A stretch of 64,000 nucleotides of DNA, taken from positions 96,321,001-96,385,000 of the forward strand of contig CM075344.1 in the NCBI GenBank assembly GCA_037693485.1, in the 5' to 3' direction. The DNA is from Kitagawia praeruptora. Lineage: Eukaryota; Streptophyta; Magnoliopsida; Apiales; Apiaceae. Positions 30,105-41,447 of the stretch are shown piece after piece. The first letter of the stretch is position 1; each line of letters starts with the position of its first letter. The position numbers and the translations under genes were made by a program. The notes beneath the pieces were generated by a model that searched no databases, was not told the DNA's origin, and saw nothing but the letters and a program-made list of their open reading frames with translations.

Positions 30105-33100
30105 TTACTTAGCTTGACTTGAAGTTTCTTCTAGATTCTTCTTTTCTCTTTTCAGAGTTTCCTGCAAAGCCTTTCTGAGCCCTTCAACTAGCTTCTTTTC
30201 TTCAAGAGACTCTGCATCATCTTCAATCTCCTCGATGTATTTCCTGATAACTGAGGATCTGGTGTACAATACATCTTTTAGATCCATCCAGTTTACTTGA
30301 CCATAGACAAATGTTCTGAATTTCAAAATGTCTTCAACTATTTTGAACCTTTTGCTAGGAAGCTGATTTAAGGTTTCCCTTCTTAGCCTGTCCAAACTGG
30401 GATCTTCTCCTTTCCTTTGATCAAAAATCATATCTAACTCCCAAGAGCACAGCATTTCAAGTTTGTTTGATGATCCTACCACTTGCCAATACAATTCTTT
30501 TAGCACACTGGTTCTCAACTTAGGAAAGCTATCTGCATAGATTTCTTCTTTGCCGTTCTTGATTCTTAAAGGATTGTCCAGTACGCATGGCTGATAATTA
30601 GATCCACTACTGTTGAGTTTGTTGAGCCTACTACAGCTTTCTTTCAGTTGAGCTTCAATCTCATCTGCTATCTGTTGACGAGTTTTGTGCTTTGAGGCTA
30701 TTTCTTCTTTGAATTTCTATTCTGCCTCATATTTTTCCATTTCTTACTTTGTGTATGGTTTCCTCATCTCTGTCCAGTCATACTCAGGAATGGGATTGTC
30801 CTCTTCATACTCTAAGCCTAGGACTTCATAAACATCTTCATCACTTTGATGTGTCCAATCACCATGCTTCTCAATGAATTCAGCACGTCTGGCTGCATAG
30901 TACTTAAGGACATGGTCCATAATCTTTTCTGAAACATTATCATAGCTTTGCAAGAGTTCAACCATTCTTTCCAAATTGAAATAATCAATTCTTCGTCTTA
31001 CTGTTTCAAAGGTTTGAATGATTTTGTTGGATATCACCTTTGATTTTGTTATCTGAGTGAAGTCAGGTTCCACCATAATCAATCTTTCCTTATTTTCCCA
31101 CAAAATGTATCTTGTTGCTTTTTCCTTTGATTCATCTAAATCTATGGATACAAATGTGATTGTCTCCTTGGCTTTCTCTTGTAGTTGTTCAAAGCTATTC
31201 ATTCTTCTACTCATGATTGGTTTCTTAAACCCTAGACCAGTAGCTTTTCTTTGTCCAGAATAGACAGTCTTTCCCTTTATCCTCTTGTTTGCCCTTCTTT
31301 TTATTCTCCCTGTCTTGGATGTTTTGATAGTAGTTTCTTTGACAGCATCTTTGATAGGACTTCTGACAGTGTCCTCTTTGACAGCATCTTTGACAGGGCT
31401 TCTGATAGTGTCCTCTTTGACAGCATCTTTTATTACAGCATCTTCAACATCCTTGACAGCATCTTTGGTGATAGTATCTTTTTCAGAATAGATACTGTCA
31501 ATTTCCATGTTCATTTGATTTGTCTTTAATGCTTCAAGTATTTCTTTTTCTTCCTCCTTTTCTTCATTTTTCTTGCTTGTTCCAGGAGTTTCTGAAGTTT
31601 CCTTTGGCTCAGCTTCTTTAGCTTGGGATTGCTCTTTTGAAGAGTTTTCCTTTTCTGACTCTTTAGTTCCTCCAGCTTCACCTCTACCTTTATTGTCATC
31701 AAAATCTTCATCCAAGGTATCATCAAAAGAACAACTTCCACCTCTGGCATTTCTATTTGCTTTCGCAATGAGTTTCTTGATTTCAGCACTGTACTTTATA
31801 TCTCTCTTTGCCATAAGCTTGTGGATGTCCTTAACAGCTTGAACCCTTTCCTTGGTTATGGGAGCTTTCAGCAATATGTTCAGTACATCCATGATGATTT
31901 TGCTTTGTAGGTTGGTTTTGCCTCCTAGTATTAGAAAGCCAAGTCCCTTAGCTCCTTTGGTTGTAACCTGTCTGAAGCTTACACCATATGGCTGAAGACT
32001 GACTTCTGGGAGTTTGCTGTTCACTATTGAACTTAGTTACAGATAGAGACTTTCATTGAAAATGGCAGACTTTGTCTTGACAAGTAGCCCAAGGATGTAC
32101 TGTACACTGGAAGAGAAGGTTTCTAGCAGTTGCATTGTTATGAATATTGAATGTCTGCTCTTTAGGAACACTTCAACTGCCCACCTTTTCTCTGAGCTAA
32201 TCTTCACAGATAGGTTGATAATCTTTTCTTTCAAAACTTCTGCCAATTTAGCAGGTTTTCCTCCAGATTCTGTGATTGCTTCATTCACCAAATTGTTGAA
32301 TTCTTCATCCTTGTTGTTTAGGGTACTCTCCATATGACTCACCATCATGGATTCTGCTTCTTCTGGAGAGTATGTGCTTCCATCAGTCCAAGTAACAAAC
32401 TCAGGAGGATTCACATATTCAGGCAACTTGTCCTTGCCTTTGCCCATCCTGTTTGACTCCTCTTTTTCTCTCCAAAGCCTCTCCAAAGTGGATTCTTTCT
32501 TTTCAGGAACTGGTTCACTAATTTTGATGGAAGATGTTGATTTTTTTGTATCTGTTTCAATACTTCCTCAGATACTATCATTGTCTCCCCATCTACTTCA
32601 GTTTCAAAAAGTTCACCAGTTCCAAAGGCTATAGCAGTTTCTTTTTCCTCCCCCTTACTCCTTTGCTCCCCCTGACTCTCAGCTTTCCCTTGTGACTTCA
32701 TTTTCCTTACTGGTTGCTCAGCTTCTTTCTGATCTATCATTTTCTCCCCCTTAGTTAAGTTGACAGCATTGATGATGGAAGAAAGAGACATCAGAGTTGC
32801 TTGAAATTCAGCAAATCCAATCTTTACAGTGGAAGACAGGTTGTCTAACTTGCTTTCCATGATTGCACACCTGTCTTTAATAGCTTTGAGTCTTTCATTT
32901 GTTTCTGCAGAAGGACCACCAGACCTAAGCCTCTTTGTAGGTAAGGGATAAGTCTGGGGCAAGAAGGCTGTTGGGGTTCTTACACTCTCATTGTTTTTAT
33001 TGGTGATCTCATCACCTCTCACATTAAGTCTCTCAAGGCCTAATGCCTTTTGATAGATGGCTCCCTCATTTTCACTCTGGACATGCTTAAGTCCCTCACC

Positions 33101-35131
33101 TTTTGCCAGCACATTTGGTTGCCTCTCATTTTTAGGCTCACTTCTCTTTTCTTTTATCTCTCTTTTCTTTTGCACTCCCTCACTCATCCTAGATGCATGA
33201 GTATGAGCATTACTAGCATGCAAAGAAGAAAGAGAAGATTTAGATTTTACCTTGAAAGCCTTGGAGAGTGGCATGTCATCATCAGATATATCTTCAATTA
33301 GTCCTTCCTGGTACTGAGGTTGGACAGTGTTGACATCATCATTGTTCTGTAAGTTACTGTCATAAGATGTGTTGACAATAACTTTAGGAAGGCTCTTGAC
33401 AGTATCTTTTACCAGAATGTTATTGTCACTTGATGGTTTGACAGAACCTTCTGGATTGTCCTTGACAACAACTTTGGCTATGACAGCAACTTCCCTCGGG
33501 TAAGATGCTTTGAGGGAATCGATCAAGATGCTGGCTGTTTCAATTTCTGACAAATTTTCACCTTGATCTAGTCTATTATTTGAAGGGGTGGTATCCATTT
33601 CACTTTGAGAAATGGGTTCTTGTGGACCACTTGATGGGGGCTCATCCATGGTTTGAGATGGATGATCAAAACCTGAGGGGTTGGTACTATCCCCCTCTCT
33701 AGGTTGTACAGAATAAACAATAGATGTAGGAATGAAGGTAGAAGTATGAATTTCAGAAGGATTATTTGGCTGCTCCACAGAGGAAAATTGTGGAACATCA
33801 AAAGTATGGATGAATTTCTCACTGTGCTCTATCTCTATGTGTGTATCTTCAATTATAGGCTCCTCAAGAGTGAATTCTTGAGGTTGTGCAGACTCTTTAC
33901 AAGATGCCTTGGGAGACAGGCCAATTTTAATAGATGCCTCTTATTGAGAAGAGGCACCTAGAGGTGAGTTTATTTCCCTATCATCCTCTACAGTCTTTTG
34001 GGAAACTGTAGGGTGGCTGACAGTAACCTTGGCCCTTCTAGCTCTCTTCTTCTTAGGCTCAGAAGGGGCTACTGTGGGTTCTATTTCACTACCATCCTTA
34101 TCTGCTGCACTAGGTGCAGTAACTCCCTCTTGACTCACAACATTTTCACCAGTTACATTCTCTAGGGATCTTTTCTTTGATTCTTGTTTGGCTATTTTAA
34201 GGGCTTTGGGCAGTCTAGAGTCCCTAGGTGGAATGTATGGTGTAGAATGGGGTTAACTGAATTTATGTCTAATTCAGTCTCATTCTCAATTGTGAAAACA
34301 GTATACCCTGTAGGTAATGGAAAATCAAGGTTGGGCACTTGATTAACCATGTGTTGTGTGAGACATAGTGGAATATGTGCATTTAAATTTTGTGTATTGA
34401 GAGATGTGTGTGTGTGTGTTTTTCTTTAAAATGGGACATTCCTCAGAATGGGGAGCATCTACAACATTTCCACAAATATGATTAATACACATTGTTAAAA
34501 AGCGAGGGTATATGTATACCTTTTTGCCTATGGCGCTTTTCAATTGTGCCATGACTAGCTTTCCAACGTTCACCTTGTATCCATGGACTAAAGAATGAGT
34601 GAGTTTCTTGATATATGAGGGTATTCCATTCCAGCCAGTAGACTTAGTAGAGAACACCTTCACCATGACGTCAAAGATCATGCTCCACTCCTTTCTTAGA
34701 TACTTCCTGTCCATTTCTCCCGTTTGATACCATTTATCAGAGGTTTCTACAAGTTTAGAACCAGAATACCCAATCTTCAGAAAGAACCTCTTCAGAGTGT
34801 CATCGTTTGCTAGGTCCTGAAAACTTTCTCCACTGGCCAAAACAATACCCAAAGCGTTATTAATGTCCTTTACTGAGAGAGAATGGCTTGCATCATCTAT
34901 CTTGAAGTTAATTGATTCATTCTCTTCAGTTCCTTGAATACTGGCAGATTTCCAGAATTTTTCAATTCTATCAATATCAAGCTTAGGGGTTGAGGTTATT
35001 GCATGACCTAAGTAGGATTTATTTATGAATGAAATAAGTCCTTTGAAGTTTTCACCGGCATCACCAGGAGAATGGATACCGGCAAAGTTAGTTTGAGCAA
35101 TAGATTGTTTGGGTGCAATTGATGAGTGTTC
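30105..35131 (-). pseudogene. Sirevirus extra 3' ORF (envelope-like position), broken
   Basis: A long ancestral frame runs from about 35131 down to the stop at 30105, roughly 1,650 codons, cut by several stops and frameshifts. Open pieces are 34852-34343, 34138-33941, 33778-32411, 32486-32037, 32024-30744 and 30518-30105. The first piece is a folded-looking domain with a WNGIPSYIKKL motif. A basic stretch KKKRARRAK (near 34040) could be a nuclear signal. A heptad-like segment follows near 32800-32900. Acidic/lysine-rich regions contain repeated KD(T/A)VK units (31320-31500). No clear membrane segment is seen, so 'envelope-like' is positional only. Upstream of the first piece there is no ATG in frame, but an acceptor-like TTCTCTCTCATTTTTCAG lies near 35130-35150. 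Confidence 0.6.
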
Positions 35132-36023
35132 TGAAAAATGAGAGAGAAAATGTGGTTTTTGGATGTAGAAGGTTGAAAGGTTTTGCAGATGAGAGTGATA
35201 GAAGATTAAACGGTAGATTCAATTTATAAGATGAATCGTGTTTACTTGTCTTAACTGAACGTGTGGTAATGATTTTACCCATTAACCCCACTTGCTATAT
35301 CACGTGGCAGTTTCTATTAAATCGTGGATTGGTGGATCAAAATTATATATATATATATATATATATAAATTACTGTAAATAAATATATATCTCTCCACTA
35401 TTTTGACAGCAACTTCTCGTGACAGCAACTTTCATTGACAGTAACCTGTGCGCTTTTCTTCTCTCCACTATTGTTGACAGCAAATTCTCGTGACAACAAC
35501 TTTATTGACATCAACTTTTGTTGACAGCAACCTGTGCGCTAATAACATTTCTGTGAATAAGGTGAATGAGTGACAGCAAGTTTATTTGACAGTAAAGTAG
35601 GTGCAAAAACATGCTGTCACTACCTACACACAAATTAAGTTAATGATACTTGACTACTTACTACCACATTAGGATAGACATGTAAAACCATTTTAGCATA
35701 GTCATAGCAAACATGATATCTAAAAAGATAAGTCACTTTAGCATAGTCATAGCAAACATGATATCTAAAATAATAAATCATTTTAGCATAGTCATAGCAA
35801 ACATGATATCTAAAATGATAAGTCATTTTAGCATAGTCATAGCAAACATGATATCTAAAATAATAAATCATTTTAGCATAGTCATAGCAAACATGTTGTC
35901 TGAACAAGTAGCACTTAATACAGTAACCTCTCATGATAGTACCTTCTAATGATAGTACCTTCTCATGACAGTAACTTTGAAAGTTTCTGTCATGCGCTGC
36001 GAAATGATAAATCAGTAAGTGAA
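35132..36023 (-). other. Non-coding region between pol and the extra ORF
   Basis: This stretch holds an (AT)n run (about 35344-35368), a cluster of TGACAGCAAC/TGACAGTAAC motifs (35404-35600) and the 45-bp tandem repeat at 35690-35915, then three more GACAGTAAC/GATAGTACC copies near 35925-35990. No credible gene. Confidence 0.65.
35690..35915. repeat. 45-bp tandem repeat, five copies
   Basis: GTCATAGCAAACATGATATC recurs at 35701, 35746, 35791, 35836 and 35881, exactly 45 bp apart. The copies differ at a few bases. Because 45 is a multiple of three and no stop falls in one minus frame, a repetitive ORF appears, but it has no start context or homolog I recognise. Confidence 0.9.
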
Positions 36024-36311
36024 TCATACCTGATTTAGAATTCCTAGTTCACTCACCAACCTGGTAAAATTTGCTTCATCTAGTGGCTTGGTGAATATGT
36101 CTGCAAGCTGCTTTTCTGTTGGAACATAAACCAGTTTCACATTTCCCTTTTCAACATGCTCCCTGATAAAATGATGCCTTATATCAATGTGCTTTGTTCT
36201 GGAGTGTTGAACTGGATTGTCTGATATGGCTATGGCACTAGTGTTGCCACAATAGATAGGAATGTTTGACAACTCTAGTCCATAATCCATTAACTGATTC
36301 TTCATCCAAAG
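36024..36311 (-). pseudogene. Sirevirus RNase H, C-terminal part
   Basis: It contains CGNTSAIAISDNPVQHSRTK, HIDIRHHFIREH and a final ADIFTKPLDE segment, which are copia RNase H hallmarks, and ends at a stop at 36024. Its N-terminal half lies at 42702-42981. The two were separated by the Athila-related insertion at 36317-42696. The stop context is TGA-TTC, not the TAG-CAR-YYA readthrough context described for SIRE1. Confidence 0.88.
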
Positions 36312-36316
36312 TATTT

Positions 36317-37564
36317 TGTTAGTAGTATTTTTTATGTGTTCGTTCGCAGGGAAGGACTAAATGTAATATCAAGTTCAAGTTTCTTATCTCTCACAATTTA
36401 GAAGTGTAGAAGTATGTTGTGTTTGTTTATAAACTAAATTAAACTAAACTAAATTAAACTAATTATCAATCGAGAATAAAATATATGAGGAAAACAATCC
36501 AAGAACTGGGGTTCTTCACTTGGTTTCAATGCACATTCAATATCTATGTGATGTCTACGTTCTTACTCTACTGAAAACAATTCTTCTAAGGTTATAATGT
36601 TCTCTTCCAAGATACAATATAATGTCTACAACTATACCCTAATTGTCACTTCCGTGATACAATCAAAGACAATCATAAACTATTAAGCTCCAAGAATTAT
36701 AAGTCTCACAACTCTCCTATTAATCTTCCAATCAAATATTCGAGTTATGTCTGTTAAATCATGTACTAAAATTGCAACTCCACTTCCAAGTTATTACAAT
36801 CCCTAAAATCCAATCAAAAGTTCATGACTCCCTTAATTGTGTTAAGCCCTCAATAACAGATCAGCAAAGCAAGAAAATCACAGATAATTAAACACACATG
36901 AATACCAAGGAATACTACCCAATCCTCAGATTAAAGATTTAGTTACACATAATTAAAGAAGAAAACAAAATAATAATGATAATGAATGAAAACATAATAT
37001 TGAAGAAAGAATTGAAGATCGAAAGTACCTTGATACGATTAAAAGCTATGAATTGTTAGCTATCAATTGTTCTAATTTACAATGGTAGGATGTGTTTATA
37101 TAGGCTCTACATATCTTGCCTAGCAAGAAATTGCCTTCTATTACAATTAGGATTTAAAGAAGGTACCCAAAACTGCCCAGAATACAATTAGAATTAGAAA
37201 AAGGGCAAAACAGTAAATTCCAGCCTTCTTTAACAAGATCACGTGCGCGACTTTATTCAGCACGTTTCTTGCACTTTTTTCCTATCCCAGGTTGTAGAAA
37301 ATCTCTCAAGCTTCGCGTGGGCAGTAAGATCGCTGAAAACGGACTTCTAGAACTCCAGATATGGCCAAAACAGTATAAGCTGCGCAGCCTTCCCGGAAAA
37401 TCCGAATTTTAATCAATTAAATCTCCAAAAACGACAAAAGCTTAGATATTCTTGCAAACCTGCACAACTACAGAAAACACATCAAAACTACACAAACTTG
37501 AGTCCAAAACAATCAATTTAAGTCGATATAGAATGTTCCAAGTGGATATAAAATCCACTTATCA
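36317..37564 (-). repeat. 3' LTR of the non-autonomous Athila relative
   Basis: 1248 bp; on the plus strand TGTTAGTAG...AAATCCACTTATCA. It lies next to a minus-strand polypurine tract at 37565-37580. Confidence 0.93.
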
Positions 37565-37580
37565 AACACCCCCAAACTTA
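37565..37580 (-). promoter_or_regulatory. Polypurine tract of the non-autonomous element
   Basis: On the minus strand TTTAAGTTTGGGGGTGTT leads into the LTR TGATAAG. It is preceded by GAGGACAAACATCGG, like GAGGACAAGCAACGG in the autonomous element. A second tract of this type lies near 39310-39330. Confidence 0.85.
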
Positions 37581-40250
37581 AACCGATGTTTGTCCTCAAG
37601 CATAAACAATTACAACTACCTAATTAGTACCACTTCCGTAGGTGATCACGGTTGCATTTGGCATATGCAACAAGCCCTTTAAACCCCTAGGCAGCCCTAG
37701 TGGACGAGTAAGGTCTCGTGAGGGCCTATAGCGAATGTACCCACAAAATCCAATTAACCTAATGCAATGCAATGCATGAATGCAACTAATATGCAAATGC
37801 AATTAATCTAGCCTACCATACCTTCAAATCCTCTCATGCCATATCAACTTAAGAATCAAAGTAAATACGCAATGTCTTGGTGTCGAAAGTGCAAGTATTC
37901 ACATAGTCTACTCAATGAACATGCATAGGTTCTCACAAGTCCATGTCAAGTGTAAGAATAAGTTAGTAAACATGCTAAGCCTACAAGAGTACATCTTTGA
38001 GACAAAACTCGGGATCTCATACGCAAAAACAAGCAAACACTCACAATCCACTCACAAAAGAATATTCACTCAAGAACAAGGGTAAGTGTATCACTCAATT
38101 CCAACAAAATCATAAACATGCTTGACATTTGGTATCAATCTAACTCTTAACACAACATACATCAATGACGATAATCAAAAGGTCTTTAATTGGGTTGTAA
38201 CGTGGGCTAGGGACAAGGTATGTCAAATAAGCCAAAACAGGTGAAGTGTCAAAAGCTAATAAGTACCACAATGAACCATTCACAACACCCTATTTTCCTC
38301 CCACAGAAATTTTACTAAGAACACTCGACTAGTCGACTAAAGTAGGATCACAACAAACACAAACATGCTCTCATAATATATTTTTTTTTCTTTTCTTTAT
38401 TCTCTTTTTTTTTCTTTTTTTTTTCGAGAGCTAAATAAAACAATAATATAAACAATAACAATGATCCCACAATTTGTTACATATGCCGACTATCAAGTAA
38501 ACAAACAAACCCAATTTCAATATTTTCCCCAAAAGTATGACCAACAATAAACCCCTCCTTGCACACCTTATTACTCCCTTAAGCACTTTACTAGCCTTTG
38601 ACAATGTGGGTTCAAATTAATGTAAGGCCAATACAAGAAAAAGGTCTAGGCAAGTAATGTGGTATGTCACCGAATAATAGGATTAAGCTCAACGGGTTAA
38701 CTAATTGATCATGTTAATATGGTGTGGTAATATGGGAAAATATGTGGTTATTCCTAATTGCCTTTATCATTTTAATCGTCAAATAATGTCATGCGTTTCA
38801 AGAAAGACCTCAAACAACTGCTAGCAATGCAAACAATCCGTGGACACTCAAGCAAACGAATAAATTACAAAAAATATGCAATAAGCAATAAGGCTCAAAG
38901 TCTCACTTGGTAGAAAAACATACTCAATCCCAAGAAAAAATCTCTCTAACGCACCGACTTGTATTCAAAGCATGCAAACTAAATCATCTTGCACATATTC
39001 ATGTCCTTCTAATTACTTACAACATTCAATAAGTCTACTAGCTTCAACTTATTAGTGTATGTGTGTGCACAAGAACAAAGCATATCACTTCTCAATCAAA
39101 AGCGTCAACAACACAAAATTCCTATCAAGCATGGGTGCAAATGCAAACTATTATGAACTCACATGATATACGAAAAAATAAAAACAGAATGTCCTATATG
39201 AAACAAACGTAGATAACACAAACATAAATGCATAATTTACTACTACTAATATGCAAAGCATGAAATCCTACATGAACAAATAATACAACAACAATTACTA
39301 CTCCCTCAAACCACCCCGAAACTTAAAATATTCAATGTCCGCATTGAATGGAAGTAAATACGAGAGATAGCAGAAAACATACCTAATCGTCCTCCTCCTC
39401 GGAGGAATCATGCGGGAGACGAAAATTTCAGAACACCAGCACCACCTCTCCCACGCTTAGGAGCCAAAAGAATCAATCCCCAACTCACAAGAAGCTCCAC
39501 CAATAATTACCAAGCAAATTCCAAGAATAATACAAAATCCCAATTTACAAGAACACAAATTCGTAATAAAAATTAAATTAGAGAAAAAGATTTACCCAAT
39601 ACGAATCAAAGAGGTGAACTTGCAATTAATTCCTTTTTAGAATTGAATTTTTAGAGATATAAAGAAGTAGAAAAGGAATTGGATTTGTATGTATAGGTGG
39701 GTATATATATTTGGGGGAAAAATAATAATAAAAAAAATAAAAATAAAAAAATAAAAATAAAAATAAATAAAATAAATAAAATAAAATAAAATATGAAATA
39801 GAAGATGGATTGGGAATAATTTGGAATTAATATGGGGCTAGAATTAGGATTTTAGGTGGAGAAAATAATTAAAAAAAGGGTTGGAATTGAATTAGGAGAT
39901 GAATTGATTTTAATATATATATATATATTAACACCTAAATACACACGGACAAGGGACAACAACTTACCTGGCCATTTGAAGACACGCGCCTTGCCTTAGT
40001 AGAAGACTGCGCCACAAACTTGCATATCTCCTTATTATCAACTGTCGGCAGCTTTTATTTGAGTTTTTTTTTTTTCTACTACAACACAACATGTACTCGT
40101 GTATACTCTCCATAAACAAAAACCTGGACAGAGGTGCTTGGCGCTGGATGCGCGAGTTGGCGCCTGAGGCGTGGGTGGTTTCTGCAATTTTTTTTTTCTT
40201 TTTTTAAAGAAAGAAATAAAAATCCTATACTACACTAAGGTACAAAAATG
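37581..40250 (-). other. Long non-coding internal region of the non-autonomous element
   Basis: 2.7 kb without a credible ORF. It corresponds in position to the region downstream of pol in the autonomous Athila, but no copy of the post-pol ORF is recognisable. It has T-rich (38380-38425) and A-rich (39717-39790) runs, a (TA)n run near 39913-39928 and a small GCGC cluster (39985-40175). Confidence 0.6.
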
Positions 40251-40298
40251 CTTGGGTTGCCTCCCAAGAAGCGCTTCTTTAACGTCAATAGCTTGACG
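40251..40298 (-). promoter_or_regulatory. Three-hairpin motif after the ORF
   Basis: On the plus strand CTTGGG-TTGCCT-CCCAAG (40251-40268), GAAGCGCTTC (40268-40277) and CGTCAA-TAGC-TTGACG (40283-40298). Read on the coding strand the order, spacing and loops match 10121-10168. It begins 18 bases after the stop of the ORF at 40317. Confidence 0.75.
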
Positions 40299-40316
40299 TA
40301 TTCATTCATAAAATCT

Positions 40317-41270
40317 TCAATGAGGACAAAAAACAAACAGATGCACATATCTACGAATTTCTAATATAAGCATATTGTGCAGATAAACCTTAGATTCATT
40401 AAAAGGTACGAAAACTTTCAAGAACCTATCATGCTCAAGAGACTTGGAAACATCAAAATAGCTAGAAAAGTCGTCAGAATAATCATTATAAGTACGACTC
40501 ATATACTCCTCCCAAATCGGATCCTTATACTCTAAAGCAAGATTTTCAATTTCATCAATCTTAACTTCCTTCTCTTCTATAATTGGACACTCATCAATTT
40601 TAATCTTGTCTACCAATGTATTAAGCTCAAAATTTTCTAGATTTGGTAGAATTTCAATTGCATCCAAATTATCATTAATGCGCATGGGACAATTATCAAC
40701 TACACAAGTAGACTCATCAGACACAACATTATCATCAATTGCTAAACAAGAATCATGGCATAGAGGAAAATTGACACAAGGAGGAGTTCGATAACAACCT
40801 TCATACCACACTGCTCGAACTTCCCAAATAAAATTATTTAGTTTAGCATTCTCCTCGTACCAAGCTATTGAATCACATGGAATATCATTATCACTAGCAA
40901 TTTCTAAAGTTGGTTCATCAAAAACTCCCAAAGAAAGTAAAGGAGGATTAGACTGAGTTCCTTGAATCATTTTATTGAGCGCAATCTCCCAATCAGCAGT
41001 TAAAGAAGGATTAGACTGAGTTAAACTCGTATCAACATCATTACACATATATGGATTAAGATCATCATGATATTGATTTTCAAATGAATATGAATAATCA
41101 TTGCTAGGGGCATATGGAGCATAAAATGAGTTCTCAGAATAGAACGGATTCACCTGATATGCATTACAATCCTCATAAGAATTGAATTGTGGGTAAGGAT
41201 TGAAGTCTTGATATCGTTCTTGACTGTTGTAGAAATTCTGAGCATTGTTCCAACCAAAGTTGTACTCCAT
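40317..41270 (-). CDS. Asn/Tyr-rich acidic protein of a non-autonomous retrotransposon
   Basis: An intact 317-codon ORF starting MEYNFGWNNAQNFYNSQERY. The first 75 residues are very rich in Asn, Tyr, Phe, Ser and Gln, a prion-like composition. The remainder is acidic, with many Asp/Glu/Ile and scattered Cys (for example PPCVNFPLCHDSC). I recognise no gag, zinc knuckle, protease, RT or integrase motif, no signal peptide and no membrane segment. It occupies the place of gag-pol, 177 bases after the LTR-side primer region and just before the three-hairpin motif. The ATG is the first in frame. Its role is unknown; an accessory or RNA-binding/packaging role is only a guess. Confidence 0.7.
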   Translation of the reverse strand: MEYNFGWNNAQNFYNSQERYQDFNPYPQFNSYEDCNAYQVNPFYSENSFYAPYAPSNDYSYSFENQYHDDLNPYMCNDVDTSLTQSNPSLTADWEIALNKMIQGTQSNPPLLSLGVFDEPTLEIASDNDIPCDSIAWYEENAKLNNFIWEVRAVWYEGCYRTPPCVNFPLCHDSCLAIDDNVVSDESTCVVDNCPMRINDNLDAIEILPNLENFELNTLVDKIKIDECPIIEEKEVKIDEIENLALEYKDPIWEEYMSRTYNDYSDDFSSYFDVSKSLEHDRFLKVFVPFNESKVYLHNMLILEIRRYVHLFVFCPH

Positions 41271-41424
41271 CTAGTCTCTCTCCTCAAAACCTGTTTAAGT
41301 TGTCTACCTCAAAGAACCTATAGACACACCAAAGAAAGAAACACAAAAAGAAAGAAAAGAAAAATATATAAAAAGATAAAATCTAAACAATAAGAAACAA
41401 TTAACCTAAACTCAACTATACTGC

Positions 41425-41443
41425 CTTCCCCGGCAGCGGCGCC
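41425..41443 (-). promoter_or_regulatory. Primer binding site (tRNA-Asp type)
   Basis: On the minus strand TGGCGCCGCTGCCGGGGAA, close to the 5' LTR at 41448. It matches the site of the autonomous Athila element except at the last base. Confidence 0.88.
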
Positions 41444-41447
41444 AATT

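Noticed and set aside
35690..35915. CRISPR-like array
   Set aside because: The repeats are directly adjacent without unique spacers, and the context is a plant retrotransposon.
35635..36027. 130-codon repetitive ORF on the minus strand
   Set aside because: It is explained by the 45-bp repeat, whose period is a multiple of three. It overlaps the pol end and has no independent support.
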